NCBI RefSeq assembly: GCF_000142905.1
Contig: NW_013657670.1
Coordinates: 370,462-434,461, forward strand
DNA: 64,000 nt
Direction: 5' to 3'
Origin: Thecamonas trahens ATCC 50062
Lineage: Eukaryota; Apusozoa; Apusomonadida; Apusomonadidae
The position numbers were made by a program, and so were the translations under genes. Shown one piece after another: positions 29,048 to 38,472 of the stretch; within the stretch, counting starts at the first letter, position 1; every line of letters starts with the position of its first letter. The notes beneath the pieces were generated by a model. The model was not told the DNA's origin and did not search any database. It saw only the letters and a list, made by a program, of their open reading frames with translations.

Positions 29048-32000
29048 TCACTGCTGGTTGCATCCCTCCTCGGCGCCCTCACCGGCGGCAGCGGTGGTGG
29101 TGACGGACCGAGCCGACGCAGTGGCGCCGAGCTGGCCCAGCCGCGACTTGGACTTGGTCTGCTTGGTCACCCGCGTGGCGCCGCCGGTCGACCCGACCCG
29201 GCGGATCTTCTCGCGCGTGCGGACCGGGCCGACCCCGGCGCCGATCCGCCGCTGCCGGGTTGCCGGCGCAGAGACCTCGGTTCCAGCCGCAAGGCCAAGG
29301 GTCTCCGACTTGGACAGCGGTGTATCAGTTCCGCGGGTCGGGGTGTTAGAGATGTCGCGGAGGGCGGCGCCCTTGGACGCCTTGGCCGCACCAGCCGGCG
29401 AGCCGGTTGTTGGCCCCGAAGCCTGCCGGAGCTGGGCCATCTCCTCCCGAACCAGGTTGAGCTCGTTGGTCAGCTTGGTATTGGCCAGCTGAAGCTGGTG
29501 GACATGCGACTCGGTGGTCCGCAGCTTGGACGTCTCGCTCATCTTCTCCATCGCCTTGGTCTGGATCTCCTCGCGGAGCTTGGCCACCTCCGAGTTGAGC
29601 TGCATGATCTCGTCCTGGAGCGCCGACGTCAGCGCGTCGTCGTCCATGCCCAGCGACATCCGCCGGAGCCGGCCAGAATTGCCGAACGACCGCGCCTCGT
29701 CGCGCTGCCGCTTGTTCATCTGCTCGATCTGGAGGAGCAGCGACTTGTTCTCAGACTCGGCCTGCGTGAGCGCCACCTCCAGCTTGTGCAAGTGGTTGAC
29801 TTCGGCCGGCTGCGCGTTGAGCGCGTTCTCCAGCTCAGCGGTGATGGCCTCCACCTGCTCCTCCTTCTCAGCCAGCAGGTTCTCCAGGCTCGACTTTTCG
29901 AGCTGGAGCTCGTTAACTGCCCGCATTGACTCGGCCATCGACGCGTGCGCCGACTCGAGTGCCTGCTTCCGGTCGGTCAGCGTTGTCTCGAGATCACTCA
30001 CCTTTTGCAGCAGCTTGTTGTTCGCCTCTTCGGACGCAATCACACTCTCAATCTGTGACTCCACCTCGGCCACCACCTCGGCGAGCTGAGCATCGCGCTC
30101 GGCCAGCTCGGCCTTCAGCGCCGAAATCTGCTCCTCGCTCTCGGGCGAGATTGCCAGCGGCACGGTTGTAACCTCGCTTGCGACAGCGCTCTTCACCTGC
30201 GCGAGCTCGGCCTCCAGCGCCGCGTTGCTCGCCGTGAGCTCGGCAACAAGCTCCGACTTGCCGGAGTTGGCCTTCAGCTCGGCAATCTGCGCCTCGAGCT
30301 CGGCCTCGCGGGTCATGGCATTGGTCATCATCTCCTCGGCCTGCTCCAGCGACGCCTTGTGCTCCTCGAGCGAGAATGACATCTCAGTCATCTCGGACAC
30401 GACCGACGCATGCGTCGCCTGCAGCTCCGCAAGCTCGGCTTCCAGCTGACGAGTCCGCTCGTCGGCAGCCATCGAGCTCTGCTCGGCCTCCTCGGCCGCC
30501 GCCGCCGCCGACTCGAGCTCGAGCACCGCCTGCTTGGCCTCAAACGCCATGTGCCGCTTCTCGCGCACTTCGGCCTTGAGCTCATCAATTTGTGCCCGCA
30601 GCGAGTCAAGCGTCGGCGCCTGGCCCTCCATGGCCTCGGTCGCCTCGGCCACCTTGGCAGTCGCCTCGGCCGCCTCCTCAGCTGCGGCCTGAGCCGCCAC
30701 CATGGCCTCGTCGGCCTTGGCCTCGGCGGCCTCTAGCGCCGTCTCGAGCTCTGTCACCCGCATGTTGGCTGCTGCAAGCTGGCGCGCCTGCATCGTCGCT
30801 GTCGCCTCAACCTCCTTCAACTCGGCGGCAACCTCGTTAAGCTTGGCTGCTTTGCTCGCTGCGAGCGCCTCGGCAGAGGCCTTGGCACTCTGCTCGGCCG
30901 CGAGCTCAGCAGCCACTGCTGCAGCCTCCTTCCGCGCGCCAGCTGCCGCCTCCTTGAGCTCATCGGCCTTGGCCTTGGCTGCGTTGGCGTCAGCAATTGC
31001 GGCGGCGGCCGCGGCCTCGGCCTTGGTTGCCGTCTTCTTGAGAGCCGCGACCTCCTTCTCGAGATTGGTCACCGACATCGACGACGACTTGGACGCCGTC
31101 GCCGACCGGGTCACCTGCTCGTTCGCCTTCTCCAGCGCCGTCGTCGCCGCTGCTAGCTCAGCTTCCAGACTCTTGACAGCCTTGGCCTTGGCCTGGGCCT
31201 CGCTCTCGGCCGCAGACCGCTGGGCGCGCGTCTCCTTGAGCTTGTCCTCCAGCGTGGCCAGCTTGGCCTTGGTCTTGTCGAGGTCCTTGCGAAGCGACAT
31301 CTCGCGCCGCTGCGCCGAGCCGTCGTCCGACTTGCTGGCCTTGAGTTCCTTCTTGAGTGCGGCAAGCTCGTTGAGCGCGTTAGCCAGCCGCTTGTTGAGT
31401 GCATCAGTAGCCCTGGCAGCCTCATCCTTGGCCTCAAGGTGCGCCACATGGCCAGCATTAACCTCAAGCTGCAGGCTCGACGCGCTCGCCTTGGCCTCCT
31501 TAGCCTCGCGCTCGGCCTCGGTAGCCTTGACAAGTGCGTCGGCAAGCTGGGTCTGAACCTCGGCCAGCTCGGCGGCGACGCCTTCGTGGTTCTTGGATGC
31601 CACGTCCGCGGACGCCCGAACCGCAATGAGCTCTTGCTGGAGCTCACTGTGGGTCTCTGTCAGCTCGGCAAGCTCGGCCTGAGCCTGCGAGGCATCGGCC
31701 GCTGCAGCCTCAAGCTGGCTACCAAGCTCCTCAGCAGCCTCGCGCGCAGCCTCAGCCGCCGCATCGAGCTCCTGAGTCTCAGTAGTGAGCGCTGCCACAA
31801 GCTCGTCCGCGTGGGCAATGGTCTCTTCCTGGCTCGCCACCTTGGTCTCCAGCTCGGCAATCTTGGCCGTCAGCGTTGCGTTGTCGTCGAGGGCAGCTCG
31901 GAGGTCTGAGGCAAAGGTCTCAGCAAAGTCAGACATGTTCTCGAGATCGCCGACAAGCGTCCCCACCTCCTCCTCGAGCGCCGAGTTGTAAGTCCGAAGC

Positions 32001-33517
32001 TCGGCGAGATCGCGGAGGTACGCCTCGTTACGGTCGGCGGTGGTGAGAGCCTGCGCCTGCGGAAGCTTGAGCGGCGAGAAGAATGCCGCAGCGGCAGCCG
32101 ACGGGCACCAGGTCTCGCGCCGGGAAGCACGAGCAGGAGTGTTGACGGCCAAAGCCGCCAACGCAGGTGCTGAAAGTGTCGACTCATCGGCATCGGCCTG
32201 CTCCTCAACGGCACGCGTCGGAGTCGCCGGCGCGTTGCCACCAAACACCACCAGCTTGGACAGGGCATCAACCTTGGAGCGGAGCTTTTTGGCGTTTGCC
32301 TGCTCCTCGGCGAGAGCCTCGGCCAGCGAGGCCTTTTCGGCAAGCACGTTCGGAAGCGATCCAGCGTCGCGCTCTTCAAGAGCCGCACGAAGGGCCTTGA
32401 TCTCGGCCTCGCGCTTGCGGAGCTTTGCGGCGTCGTCAAGGACCTCATTGAGGATGGGCTTGTTCTTGATTCGCTTGGCCGACGCGGCAAAGTTGAGCGT
32501 CGAGACGGTCTCTGACTCGTGGACATTGGCCGGGGTGATGTTGCAGATGATGGCGGTCCGCGAGTTGCCGCCGAGCGACGGCTGAAGAATGCGAGTGAGC
32601 TTGGAGTTTCGGTACGGAATATGCGACTCGCCGCGAGAGAGCTTGTGAATGACTGTGCCGAGGTTGAGGAGCGAGGTGTTGATGTGGCCTCCCTCCTTGA
32701 GCTGGACCTTGTTGGCGCCGGTCTTGCGGGCGCGCTCCGATCCAGCCAGATCGACGAGGTTGAGCGACGAGACGCGCATGACAGCGCCTGCGCCGTCAGC
32801 CGACGTAGCGTTGGGATCGTCAGCCGCCCACGACTTGATGACAACCTTGAAGACAGCGTGCGAGCGTGACGACTCGTGGTTCATCTGGGTCGACGAGAAG
32901 TGGCGGTGAGCCTCACCCTTGCGCATAACCTCAAGCACCTGGTCAGCCGACGTGGCGATTTCCTGGGTCAGGCCTTTGACAAAGATGCCGTGCTCGATGT
33001 CCTGGCGGACACGGAGGTTCTTGCCGGCGTGGTTGAGAAGGTCCTGGATGACCTCGTTGTAGATCTCGAGGTATGAGACCGAGATGGTCCACACCCGCTC
33101 AGGGTGATTCGACACGTACTGGAAGACGTCAGCAATGGCAGCCGGGATGATACCGGGTGTTTCGTCAGAGCCAGTCATGGTGTACGTCTTTCCGGACGAC
33201 GTCTGACCGTAGGCGAAGATGGTGCCATTGATGCCCTCCATGGCCGACTTGACAATCGGCGCGGCCATGGTGTTGTACACCTCGACCGTCGGCGTCTCCA
33301 TGCCAAACACGTTGTCAAAGGTAAACACCATTGGCGACGGCGTGTCGGCGCTCTGGATCGTAGTCTCGTTGAGATGCCAAGCCACCTCGGCCCCGTCCTT
33401 CACCTCGCGCGCGTTGAGCGGGCGGACCCGGATCGACACGCTGATCGCCTGCGCCTCGCCGGCCACGGGCCCGGCGCCCTCGGTAGACGACCGCTTGCGA
33501 GTCCTGCGCGATGCCAT
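29048..33517 (-). CDS. Kinesin-7 / CENP-E-like motor protein
   Basis: 1489 residues in one exon from ATG 33517. The open frame extends upstream, but codons there are non-ATG until this Met. The N-terminal motor is ~24-350: 'ISVSIRVRPLN', P-loop 'GQTSSGKT' at 104-111, 'NHESSRSHAVF' (switch I) and 'NLVDLAGSERARKTGA' (switch II), ending with a neck 'FAASAKRIKNKPILNE'. 'FAYGQTSSGKTYTM' and the neck resemble CENP-E/KIF10. A very long Ala/Glu/Lys-rich coiled coil of ~1000 residues follows, then a basic Ser/Thr-rich tail ('RTREKIRRVGSTGG'). It is a plus-end-directed microtubule motor, probably acting on chromosomes or transport. No C-terminal cargo domain is recognised. Confidence 0.9.
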   Translation of the reverse strand: MASRRTRKRSSTEGAGPVAGEAQAISVSIRVRPLNAREVKDGAEVAWHLNETTIQSADTPSPMVFTFDNVFGMETPTVEVYNTMAAPIVKSAMEGINGTIFAYGQTSSGKTYTMTGSDETPGIIPAAIADVFQYVSNHPERVWTISVSYLEIYNEVIQDLLNHAGKNLRVRQDIEHGIFVKGLTQEIATSADQVLEVMRKGEAHRHFSSTQMNHESSRSHAVFKVVIKSWAADDPNATSADGAGAVMRVSSLNLVDLAGSERARKTGANKVQLKEGGHINTSLLNLGTVIHKLSRGESHIPYRNSKLTRILQPSLGGNSRTAIICNITPANVHESETVSTLNFAASAKRIKNKPILNEVLDDAAKLRKREAEIKALRAALEERDAGSLPNVLAEKASLAEALAEEQANAKKLRSKVDALSKLVVFGGNAPATPTRAVEEQADADESTLSAPALAALAVNTPARASRRETWCPSAAAAAFFSPLKLPQAQALTTADRNEAYLRDLAELRTYNSALEEEVGTLVGDLENMSDFAETFASDLRAALDDNATLTAKIAELETKVASQEETIAHADELVAALTTETQELDAAAEAAREAAEELGSQLEAAAADASQAQAELAELTETHSELQQELIAVRASADVASKNHEGVAAELAEVQTQLADALVKATEAEREAKEAKASASSLQLEVNAGHVAHLEAKDEAARATDALNKRLANALNELAALKKELKASKSDDGSAQRREMSLRKDLDKTKAKLATLEDKLKETRAQRSAAESEAQAKAKAVKSLEAELAAATTALEKANEQVTRSATASKSSSMSVTNLEKEVAALKKTATKAEAAAAAAIADANAAKAKADELKEAAAGARKEAAAVAAELAAEQSAKASAEALAASKAAKLNEVAAELKEVEATATMQARQLAAANMRVTELETALEAAEAKADEAMVAAQAAAEEAAEATAKVAEATEAMEGQAPTLDSLRAQIDELKAEVREKRHMAFEAKQAVLELESAAAAAEEAEQSSMAADERTRQLEAELAELQATHASVVSEMTEMSFSLEEHKASLEQAEEMMTNAMTREAELEAQIAELKANSGKSELVAELTASNAALEAELAQVKSAVASEVTTVPLAISPESEEQISALKAELAERDAQLAEVVAEVESQIESVIASEEANNKLLQKVSDLETTLTDRKQALESAHASMAESMRAVNELQLEKSSLENLLAEKEEQVEAITAELENALNAQPAEVNHLHKLEVALTQAESENKSLLLQIEQMNKRQRDEARSFGNSGRLRRMSLGMDDDALTSALQDEIMQLNSEVAKLREEIQTKAMEKMSETSKLRTTESHVHQLQLANTKLTNELNLVREEMAQLRQASGPTTGSPAGAAKASKGAALRDISNTPTRGTDTPLSKSETLGLAAGTEVSAPATRQRRIGAGVGPVRTREKIRRVGSTGGATRVTKQTKSKSRLGQLGATASARSVTTTAAAGEGAEEGCNQQ

Positions 33518-33671
33518 GCTGCTTGCTCTACTTTCTAAGCTATAACCTCGCTCGCTACCGTCTGCTGGTGTCGAGTGCTGAGAGAGAGCAGTGTGCAGAA
33601 GCGAGTTCCTCTGCGCCTGGCTGCGTTTGGCGCGCTCCTCGGAAAAGTTGAAAATTTTGGAACGACGGCAG

Positions 33672-35090
33672 TCACTTGGATGAAAAGCCGGTCCACGGCA
33701 GCGACGCGGTGTCACTTCCGACGACAGCGACGATGCCCGTCGGCGTGAGGCCAACGGTGCGAGTGAACGTGGTTGGCGCGCCGGGCCTGTTGAGAGAAAG
33801 AAGCGACGCTGATCCAAGCACCTTGTGCGAGCTTCCGTCGATGAGGCCAAGCGAGTAGGTGGCGAGCTCGCCTTCCGCAAAGTCGACAAATGAGAGCACA
33901 TACGACTTGCCCCAGCGTGCGATCGCGACTGCAGGGCGAAAGGCTTGCGCTGAGCACTCTTCCTCCGACGCACTGCCTGTCCACATTAACGCGTCCGAGT
34001 CCCATACTGGGATCAGGTTCTCATCGCTCAGCTTGTATCCGCGGAGTAGCGCCGAGCACGAGCTGTTACCGTTTGTCGGAATGAAGTGAGTTGGCGAGAG
34101 CTCCATCACTATCGTTGCGTCATCCGACCACGGCGCGAGCGACGAGAAGGCAGTGACGCCCGCCTCGAGCGGCGGCGAGCGGGCCATCACTTGTCCGGAC
34201 GCCGTGTTGATGGCCAGAATCTGAAACGTAAGGTCGGTTGTGTTCGGCAGCAGAACACCAGTGCTCACCACCAGCATCGACGGCTGCGGCAGACCGCCGA
34301 TAGTAATCTCGGGCGGGCTTTGCACAAGCAGTGGTAGCGGCGTTGCCCAACGAATGCTGCCGGTTGCCGCCGCCAACGCCAGGATCGATGCCATCGGCGA
34401 GGCCGGCCCCGCTGCTGCCACAGATGGCGACACGCACGAGAACGCCACTGTCTCCGCATCGAGGGCAACCGCCTGGAGCGGCAGGCAACCGGCAGCGGCA
34501 AAGTCGGCTTGGTTGAGCGCCCATACCTTGGCACCGGTTTGCGCATCGAGCGCACTCGCACCAGCGAGTGTGATCACCACTCGAGCCCCGCCACTGATGG
34601 GCTCGGCGTATCCGTAGAACCCGTAGGTCTCGAGCGCAACATGCCATGCCACAACCTGCGCGAGAGGATCGAGAGCCACAACATAGGCCGTCGGCCCGGG
34701 ATTGTAGCCTGCGCACTGGAACATGACCATAGCGCGAACAGCCGTAGCACCGGAACCGACCAAACCGACGTATTGGGCAGACCAGGCGAGCGAGGGGCAG
34801 TTGCTAGCCGTCGCATCTGGCAGCACACCAGCCATTGACACGTTCCCGATCACAGCACCGGTGCACGCGTCCATCACCGCTACCCACCACACGTTGTCAG
34901 CTCTAGGCGTCGGCACGATGACTCGCTCACCGCCCACACCCACGTTAAACTGGATAGGCCCCGCCGTCCATGTCTTGCACTCGCTCGATGTGGCGGCGGA
35001 GACCGGCCGTGGCGCAAGAACCAGTGCCAGGGCCAGGACCAGGGCCAGGGGTAGGGCCAGACTCGGGGCTGCATCACGTGCTAAAGCCAT
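33672..35090 (-). CDS. Secreted PQQ/beta-propeller-like protein
   Basis: 472 residues from ATG 35090. The signal peptide is ~8-30 ('LALPLALVLALALVLAPRPVSA'). The body contains repeated blade-like units such as 'DALTGAKVWALNQ' (as 'DAQTGAKVW'), 'DACTGAVIGNVS', 'AATGSIRWATPL' and 'NTASGQVMARSP', the D/A-x-x-T/S-G-x-(V/I)-x-W pattern of PQQ-type propeller repeats, plus about ten scattered Cys. It is likely extracellular or vacuolar. No catalytic residues for a quinoprotein dehydrogenase are evident, so the function is unknown. It lies upstream of the kinesin on the same strand (154 bp). Confidence 0.65.
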   Translation of the reverse strand: MALARDAAPSLALPLALVLALALVLAPRPVSAATSSECKTWTAGPIQFNVGVGGERVIVPTPRADNVWWVAVMDACTGAVIGNVSMAGVLPDATASNCPSLAWSAQYVGLVGSGATAVRAMVMFQCAGYNPGPTAYVVALDPLAQVVAWHVALETYGFYGYAEPISGGARVVITLAGASALDAQTGAKVWALNQADFAAAGCLPLQAVALDAETVAFSCVSPSVAAAGPASPMASILALAAATGSIRWATPLPLLVQSPPEITIGGLPQPSMLVVSTGVLLPNTTDLTFQILAINTASGQVMARSPPLEAGVTAFSSLAPWSDDATIVMELSPTHFIPTNGNSSCSALLRGYKLSDENLIPVWDSDALMWTGSASEEECSAQAFRPAVAIARWGKSYVLSFVDFAEGELATYSLGLIDGSSHKVLGSASLLSLNRPGAPTTFTRTVGLTPTGIVAVVGSDTASLPWTGFSSK

Positions 35091-35563
35091 TCCTCCACAC
35101 ACCCGCCTGTCAACGCGAGGACGAGTGACGGTGCCTTACAGGTGTTTCCACTCGGGCGCGTGCGCCGCGTGTGCACGGCTGCAGCAAGCTGCGCGTCGCG
35201 GTGCGCGCGGTGGAAGCTCTGAGCATCACTGGAACATCCTTACCACCATCAGCAGCCTGCGTTTGTACCATAGCATTGGTATGTAGTCCTGTAGTCTCGA
35301 CTCGCACATCTCTGCGAGCCCCCTAGTCTGATATGGTGAGGAACAGTCGAACCATGGTCTCGGTCACTCGATGTCGCAGCGGCGCATGCGTGTCGTCGCC
35401 ATCCTTGGCTACAGCCACCATTCCCTCCCCTCCCGCCGCCATGGCCTCTCCCGTGTCCCCAAGCTACGACGACTACACCCCACTCCCGAAGCTACTCTTG
35501 GCGGGTAAGACTGGGTTCTGCTCGGGTGAGGTCAAGGCGTTGCATTGCTTGCCGCTGGTGGTC
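35091..35563. other. Divergent region; frame open but probably 5' leader
   Basis: It separates the propeller-like gene from the ABCG gene. From ATG 35333 the frame is open into the transporter, but these 77 codons (Ser/Arg/Pro-rich) precede a perfect signal peptide beginning at ATG 35564, so I treat them as leader. A GTAAGA-like donor at ~35505 suggests an intron may also be here. Confidence 0.4.
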
Positions 35564-38458
35564 ATGGCCGGCCTCGTGCGTCTCCTCTGCGTCATTGCTG
35601 TTCTGTTGGCTACGGCTGCTGCCTTTCTGCCGCCATCGGCCAACAACACGGCGCTGTACGCATGTGATGAAGAGATGTATGCGTCGCTCACGGATGCTGC
35701 TGAGGGTCTGGAGGCGTGTCTACGTGCGCCAGACTGTGGATCGGGCCCGATCTTTCTGATGGATGTGCCGTGCGCGTGCTCGGCTTGCAGCGCTGCGTTT
35801 GCACGGGTGGCGCGGATGTACAACACGTTGGCCCGGACGGGCGCGTGTGCGGTGCAGCGGTACAATGATGGTGTTGCTGGAAGGGTGGCCAAGATCCTGG
35901 CGCTGTATCCGTGTCTTGTTACGGTCCAACCCGGCCCAGAGCGCGACGGATCGCCGGCGGACTGGTGCCCCGAACCCGGGCGCTTGCTTTGCGGCAACTA
36001 CCCGCGGCTCTCTGCAGCCGGTTTTCCGCTGGCCGGAGCCGACCGCACGGCTCAGTGCAAGGCGGCGCTAGGCGCGATCTGCAACCCTAGCGTGGCGTCG
36101 CGGCACTATCCTGTCAGTGATTCACGGCAGAACGTGCCGCCGTACTGCGGCGTCGGCGCCTGCGACACCAACGGTGTTTGCTCGGTCCTCTCCAACGCAA
36201 CGCAGATGCCGAGCACGGCAACGCTTCCGCTGACTGCGGTGGTCTGCCAGGCCACCTCGCCATATGCTTCCGCGGTCACCGAGGGCTACGGCCTGGACCC
36301 AGATGCGATCGGCGTTGGCTTTCCGAACGCGTCGGACGCGACCGGCATTGCCAACGCGCTTCCGTCGATGCCGAGCTTTGCAAGGCCGCCCATTGACTGG
36401 TTTGGGAGCGGCGACTACGATACGACGGTGTGTAAGAGCGGCATGATCTGCCAGAACGGGGCGTTCTTTTCGATTTGCTGGGCAGGATGGACTTGTCCTG
36501 ACGGCCCGTTTGCTTTCACCTTTGGGCCTACGCCGGAGGGCGTGTACTCGCCCAAAGGCATTGCGCGGACGTTTGATTGCGGTACGCTGATGGTGTGCGG
36601 CGCCGAGAGCGCGACGCCGATTCAGCTCTTCCCGGCCGTCATTAGCCTCGCTCTCGTTGTCGCCCTCGGCCTTGGATGCGGGGCATGGCACGCGGTGCGC
36701 TGGCGGCGAACTCGGCGGCACACTGTGACAACCACCCCCAGCCCCATGACGCCGCTGCTGCCAGCGAGTGGCATCAACGGTCCGGTGCGGCGTGGGGCCA
36801 ACGTCGAGTTCCGCGACGTTGTCGTCGACACCCCGAGGTCGGCGCGGGTCTCGAAGCGCATTTTGCACGGAGTCTCTGGTTCGTTTGCCGCAGGCACGGT
36901 TACTGCGCTGATGGGTGCGTCGGGTGCAGGCAAGTCAACACTGCTCGACGCGCTGCTCGGGCGGATCCAGCTGACGTCTGGCTCGGTGGAGATGAGCGGC
37001 AAGGCTGGCTTTGTGCCACAGGCTGACATTATGGTGCCGGAGCTGACGGTGCGGCAAGTGCTAGAGCATGCGGCGGCGACGCGGCTGCCTTCGTCGCGAG
37101 TGCGACGCAAAGCAGTGGACAGGGTGCTCTCGCTTCTCTCACTGGAGCACGTGCAGGACTCGAAGATCGGCGATGCCACATGGGGCGACCGCGGGGTGAG
37201 TGGCGGCGAACGCAAGCGGGTCTCCATCGGCATCGAGCTCATCGAGCTGCCAGGCGTGCAGGTGTTGTTTTGCGACGAGCCGACGACCGGGCTTGACGCG
37301 GCGACTGCGCTGGACGTTATGCAGTCGCTTCGCAAACTGGCTACCGTCACCGGACTCACAGTGGTTGCTGTTCTGCATCAGCCGCGACCGGAAATTCTGG
37401 AGGCATGCGATGCCGAGCTGCATCTTGCCGGCGGCCGTGTGGTCCGTGACGCGTCGATGTCTGTGGCGCCGTCCGAGGCGCGGCCGCGGCGGTCGTGGCG
37501 TAGCCGACTTCCAGGCATGCAGCGGCTGGAGCAGCTGCGTCGGACGCTTGCTGCGCGGACTGCCTTTCCAGCGCCGATGTGGCGGCAGACGTGGGCGTGC
37601 GCGAAGCGCGCATTGCAGCAGTACACCGCAAAGCCGTCTCGGCTGGTGTGGCTGGTCATTGTGCATGCGGCGTCGGCGGCGGTTCTCGGCTGCGGCTTCC
37701 TGCAGAACAAGGGCTCGGGCCTGCTTCTTCCGCCGCTGCCTGCAGCGCTTGCGAACCAGTGCCCGCCAGTGGCGCATGAGGCGTGCGCCACCGAGCCGAT
37801 CGATTGGTTCAACATGCGGCTTTCGTCGTTCTACCTCTCGCTCGCGCTGGGCTCGGCCGGAGTCGCTGCGGCAATTTGGACATTTGGCGGCGAGCGAGCA
37901 GTCTTTCGCCGCGAGTACACCGCAGGCGCGTCATCAGTTGCCTATGTGGTCGGCAAGTCGCTTGTCGACATCCCGTTCATGGCACTTGGCGCAGTCATCT
38001 TTGCCGGCGTGTACTTGCCGATGCTCCGGCCGGTCTCCAATTGGGTCTGGCACACGCTGCTCTTCTTCTGCATCGAGTTTACGGTCTACGGACTCGGGTA
38101 CCTGCTCTCTGTGGTGGCTTCACCATCGACAGCGCTGGTCGTCGGCATTTCGTCGACCTTTGCGGCAGCCATCCTCTCTGGTATCGCGCCCAAGTACCGA
38201 CACGTGGCTGACTCGTACTCGGCGCTGGTGGTGTTTTGGGATGTCTCGTTCTCGCGGTACGTTGTCGAGGCGCTCATCGGGCTGGAGGCCCAGGTGTACC
38301 TTGACGAGCCGGATGGCGCGTTTGTCGAGAGCGTGAAGCGGTTTGCTACCGAGTACGGGTTCCGGCTCGACGCATACGTCCTCGACGTTGTCGCGCTCGT
38401 CGGCCTCGGCATGGTCACCCGGCTCCTAACCTGGTTTGCGCTAGTGAGCCAGGCTTGA
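35564..38458 (+). CDS. ABCG-family transporter with cysteine-rich ectodomain
   Basis: 964 residues from ATG 35564, where a signal peptide starts ('LVRLLCVIAVLLATAAAFL'); translation from 35333 would give 1041. Residues ~25-360 form a Cys-rich extracellular region (over 20 Cys), then a transmembrane helix (~'VISLALVVALGLGCGAWHAV'). The nucleotide-binding domain has Walker A 'GASGAGKST' (~450), signature 'VSGGERKR' (~545) and Walker B 'VLFCDEPTTGLD' (~567). The last ~300 residues hold about six transmembrane helices (ABC2 type). The NBD-before-TMD order and ectodomain resemble plant ABCG24/ABCG28-type half transporters. The substrate is unknown; lipids or waxes are typical for the family. It ends 14 bp from a second ABCG gene on the other strand. 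Confidence 0.9.
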   Translation: MAGLVRLLCVIAVLLATAAAFLPPSANNTALYACDEEMYASLTDAAEGLEACLRAPDCGSGPIFLMDVPCACSACSAAFARVARMYNTLARTGACAVQRYNDGVAGRVAKILALYPCLVTVQPGPERDGSPADWCPEPGRLLCGNYPRLSAAGFPLAGADRTAQCKAALGAICNPSVASRHYPVSDSRQNVPPYCGVGACDTNGVCSVLSNATQMPSTATLPLTAVVCQATSPYASAVTEGYGLDPDAIGVGFPNASDATGIANALPSMPSFARPPIDWFGSGDYDTTVCKSGMICQNGAFFSICWAGWTCPDGPFAFTFGPTPEGVYSPKGIARTFDCGTLMVCGAESATPIQLFPAVISLALVVALGLGCGAWHAVRWRRTRRHTVTTTPSPMTPLLPASGINGPVRRGANVEFRDVVVDTPRSARVSKRILHGVSGSFAAGTVTALMGASGAGKSTLLDALLGRIQLTSGSVEMSGKAGFVPQADIMVPELTVRQVLEHAAATRLPSSRVRRKAVDRVLSLLSLEHVQDSKIGDATWGDRGVSGGERKRVSIGIELIELPGVQVLFCDEPTTGLDAATALDVMQSLRKLATVTGLTVVAVLHQPRPEILEACDAELHLAGGRVVRDASMSVAPSEARPRRSWRSRLPGMQRLEQLRRTLAARTAFPAPMWRQTWACAKRALQQYTAKPSRLVWLVIVHAASAAVLGCGFLQNKGSGLLLPPLPAALANQCPPVAHEACATEPIDWFNMRLSSFYLSLALGSAGVAAAIWTFGGERAVFRREYTAGASSVAYVVGKSLVDIPFMALGAVIFAGVYLPMLRPVSNWVWHTLLFFCIEFTVYGLGYLLSVVASPSTALVVGISSTFAAAILSGIAPKYRHVADSYSALVVFWDVSFSRYVVEALIGLEAQVYLDEPDGAFVESVKRFATEYGFRLDAYVLDVVALVGLGMVTRLLTWFALVSQA

Positions 38459-38472
38459 AGCTCGAGCTAACG

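Noticed and set aside
29024-32585. Long plus-strand frames opposite the kinesin coiled coil
   Set aside because: They are reverse-complement shadows of Ala/Glu/Leu-rich codons, giving Ser/Ala or Arg/Leu-rich translations without motifs.
33518-33973. N-terminal extension of the kinesin
   Set aside because: The apparent start codon is not ATG, and the segment is Arg/Ser-rich with no conservation. The motor begins shortly after the ATG at 33517.
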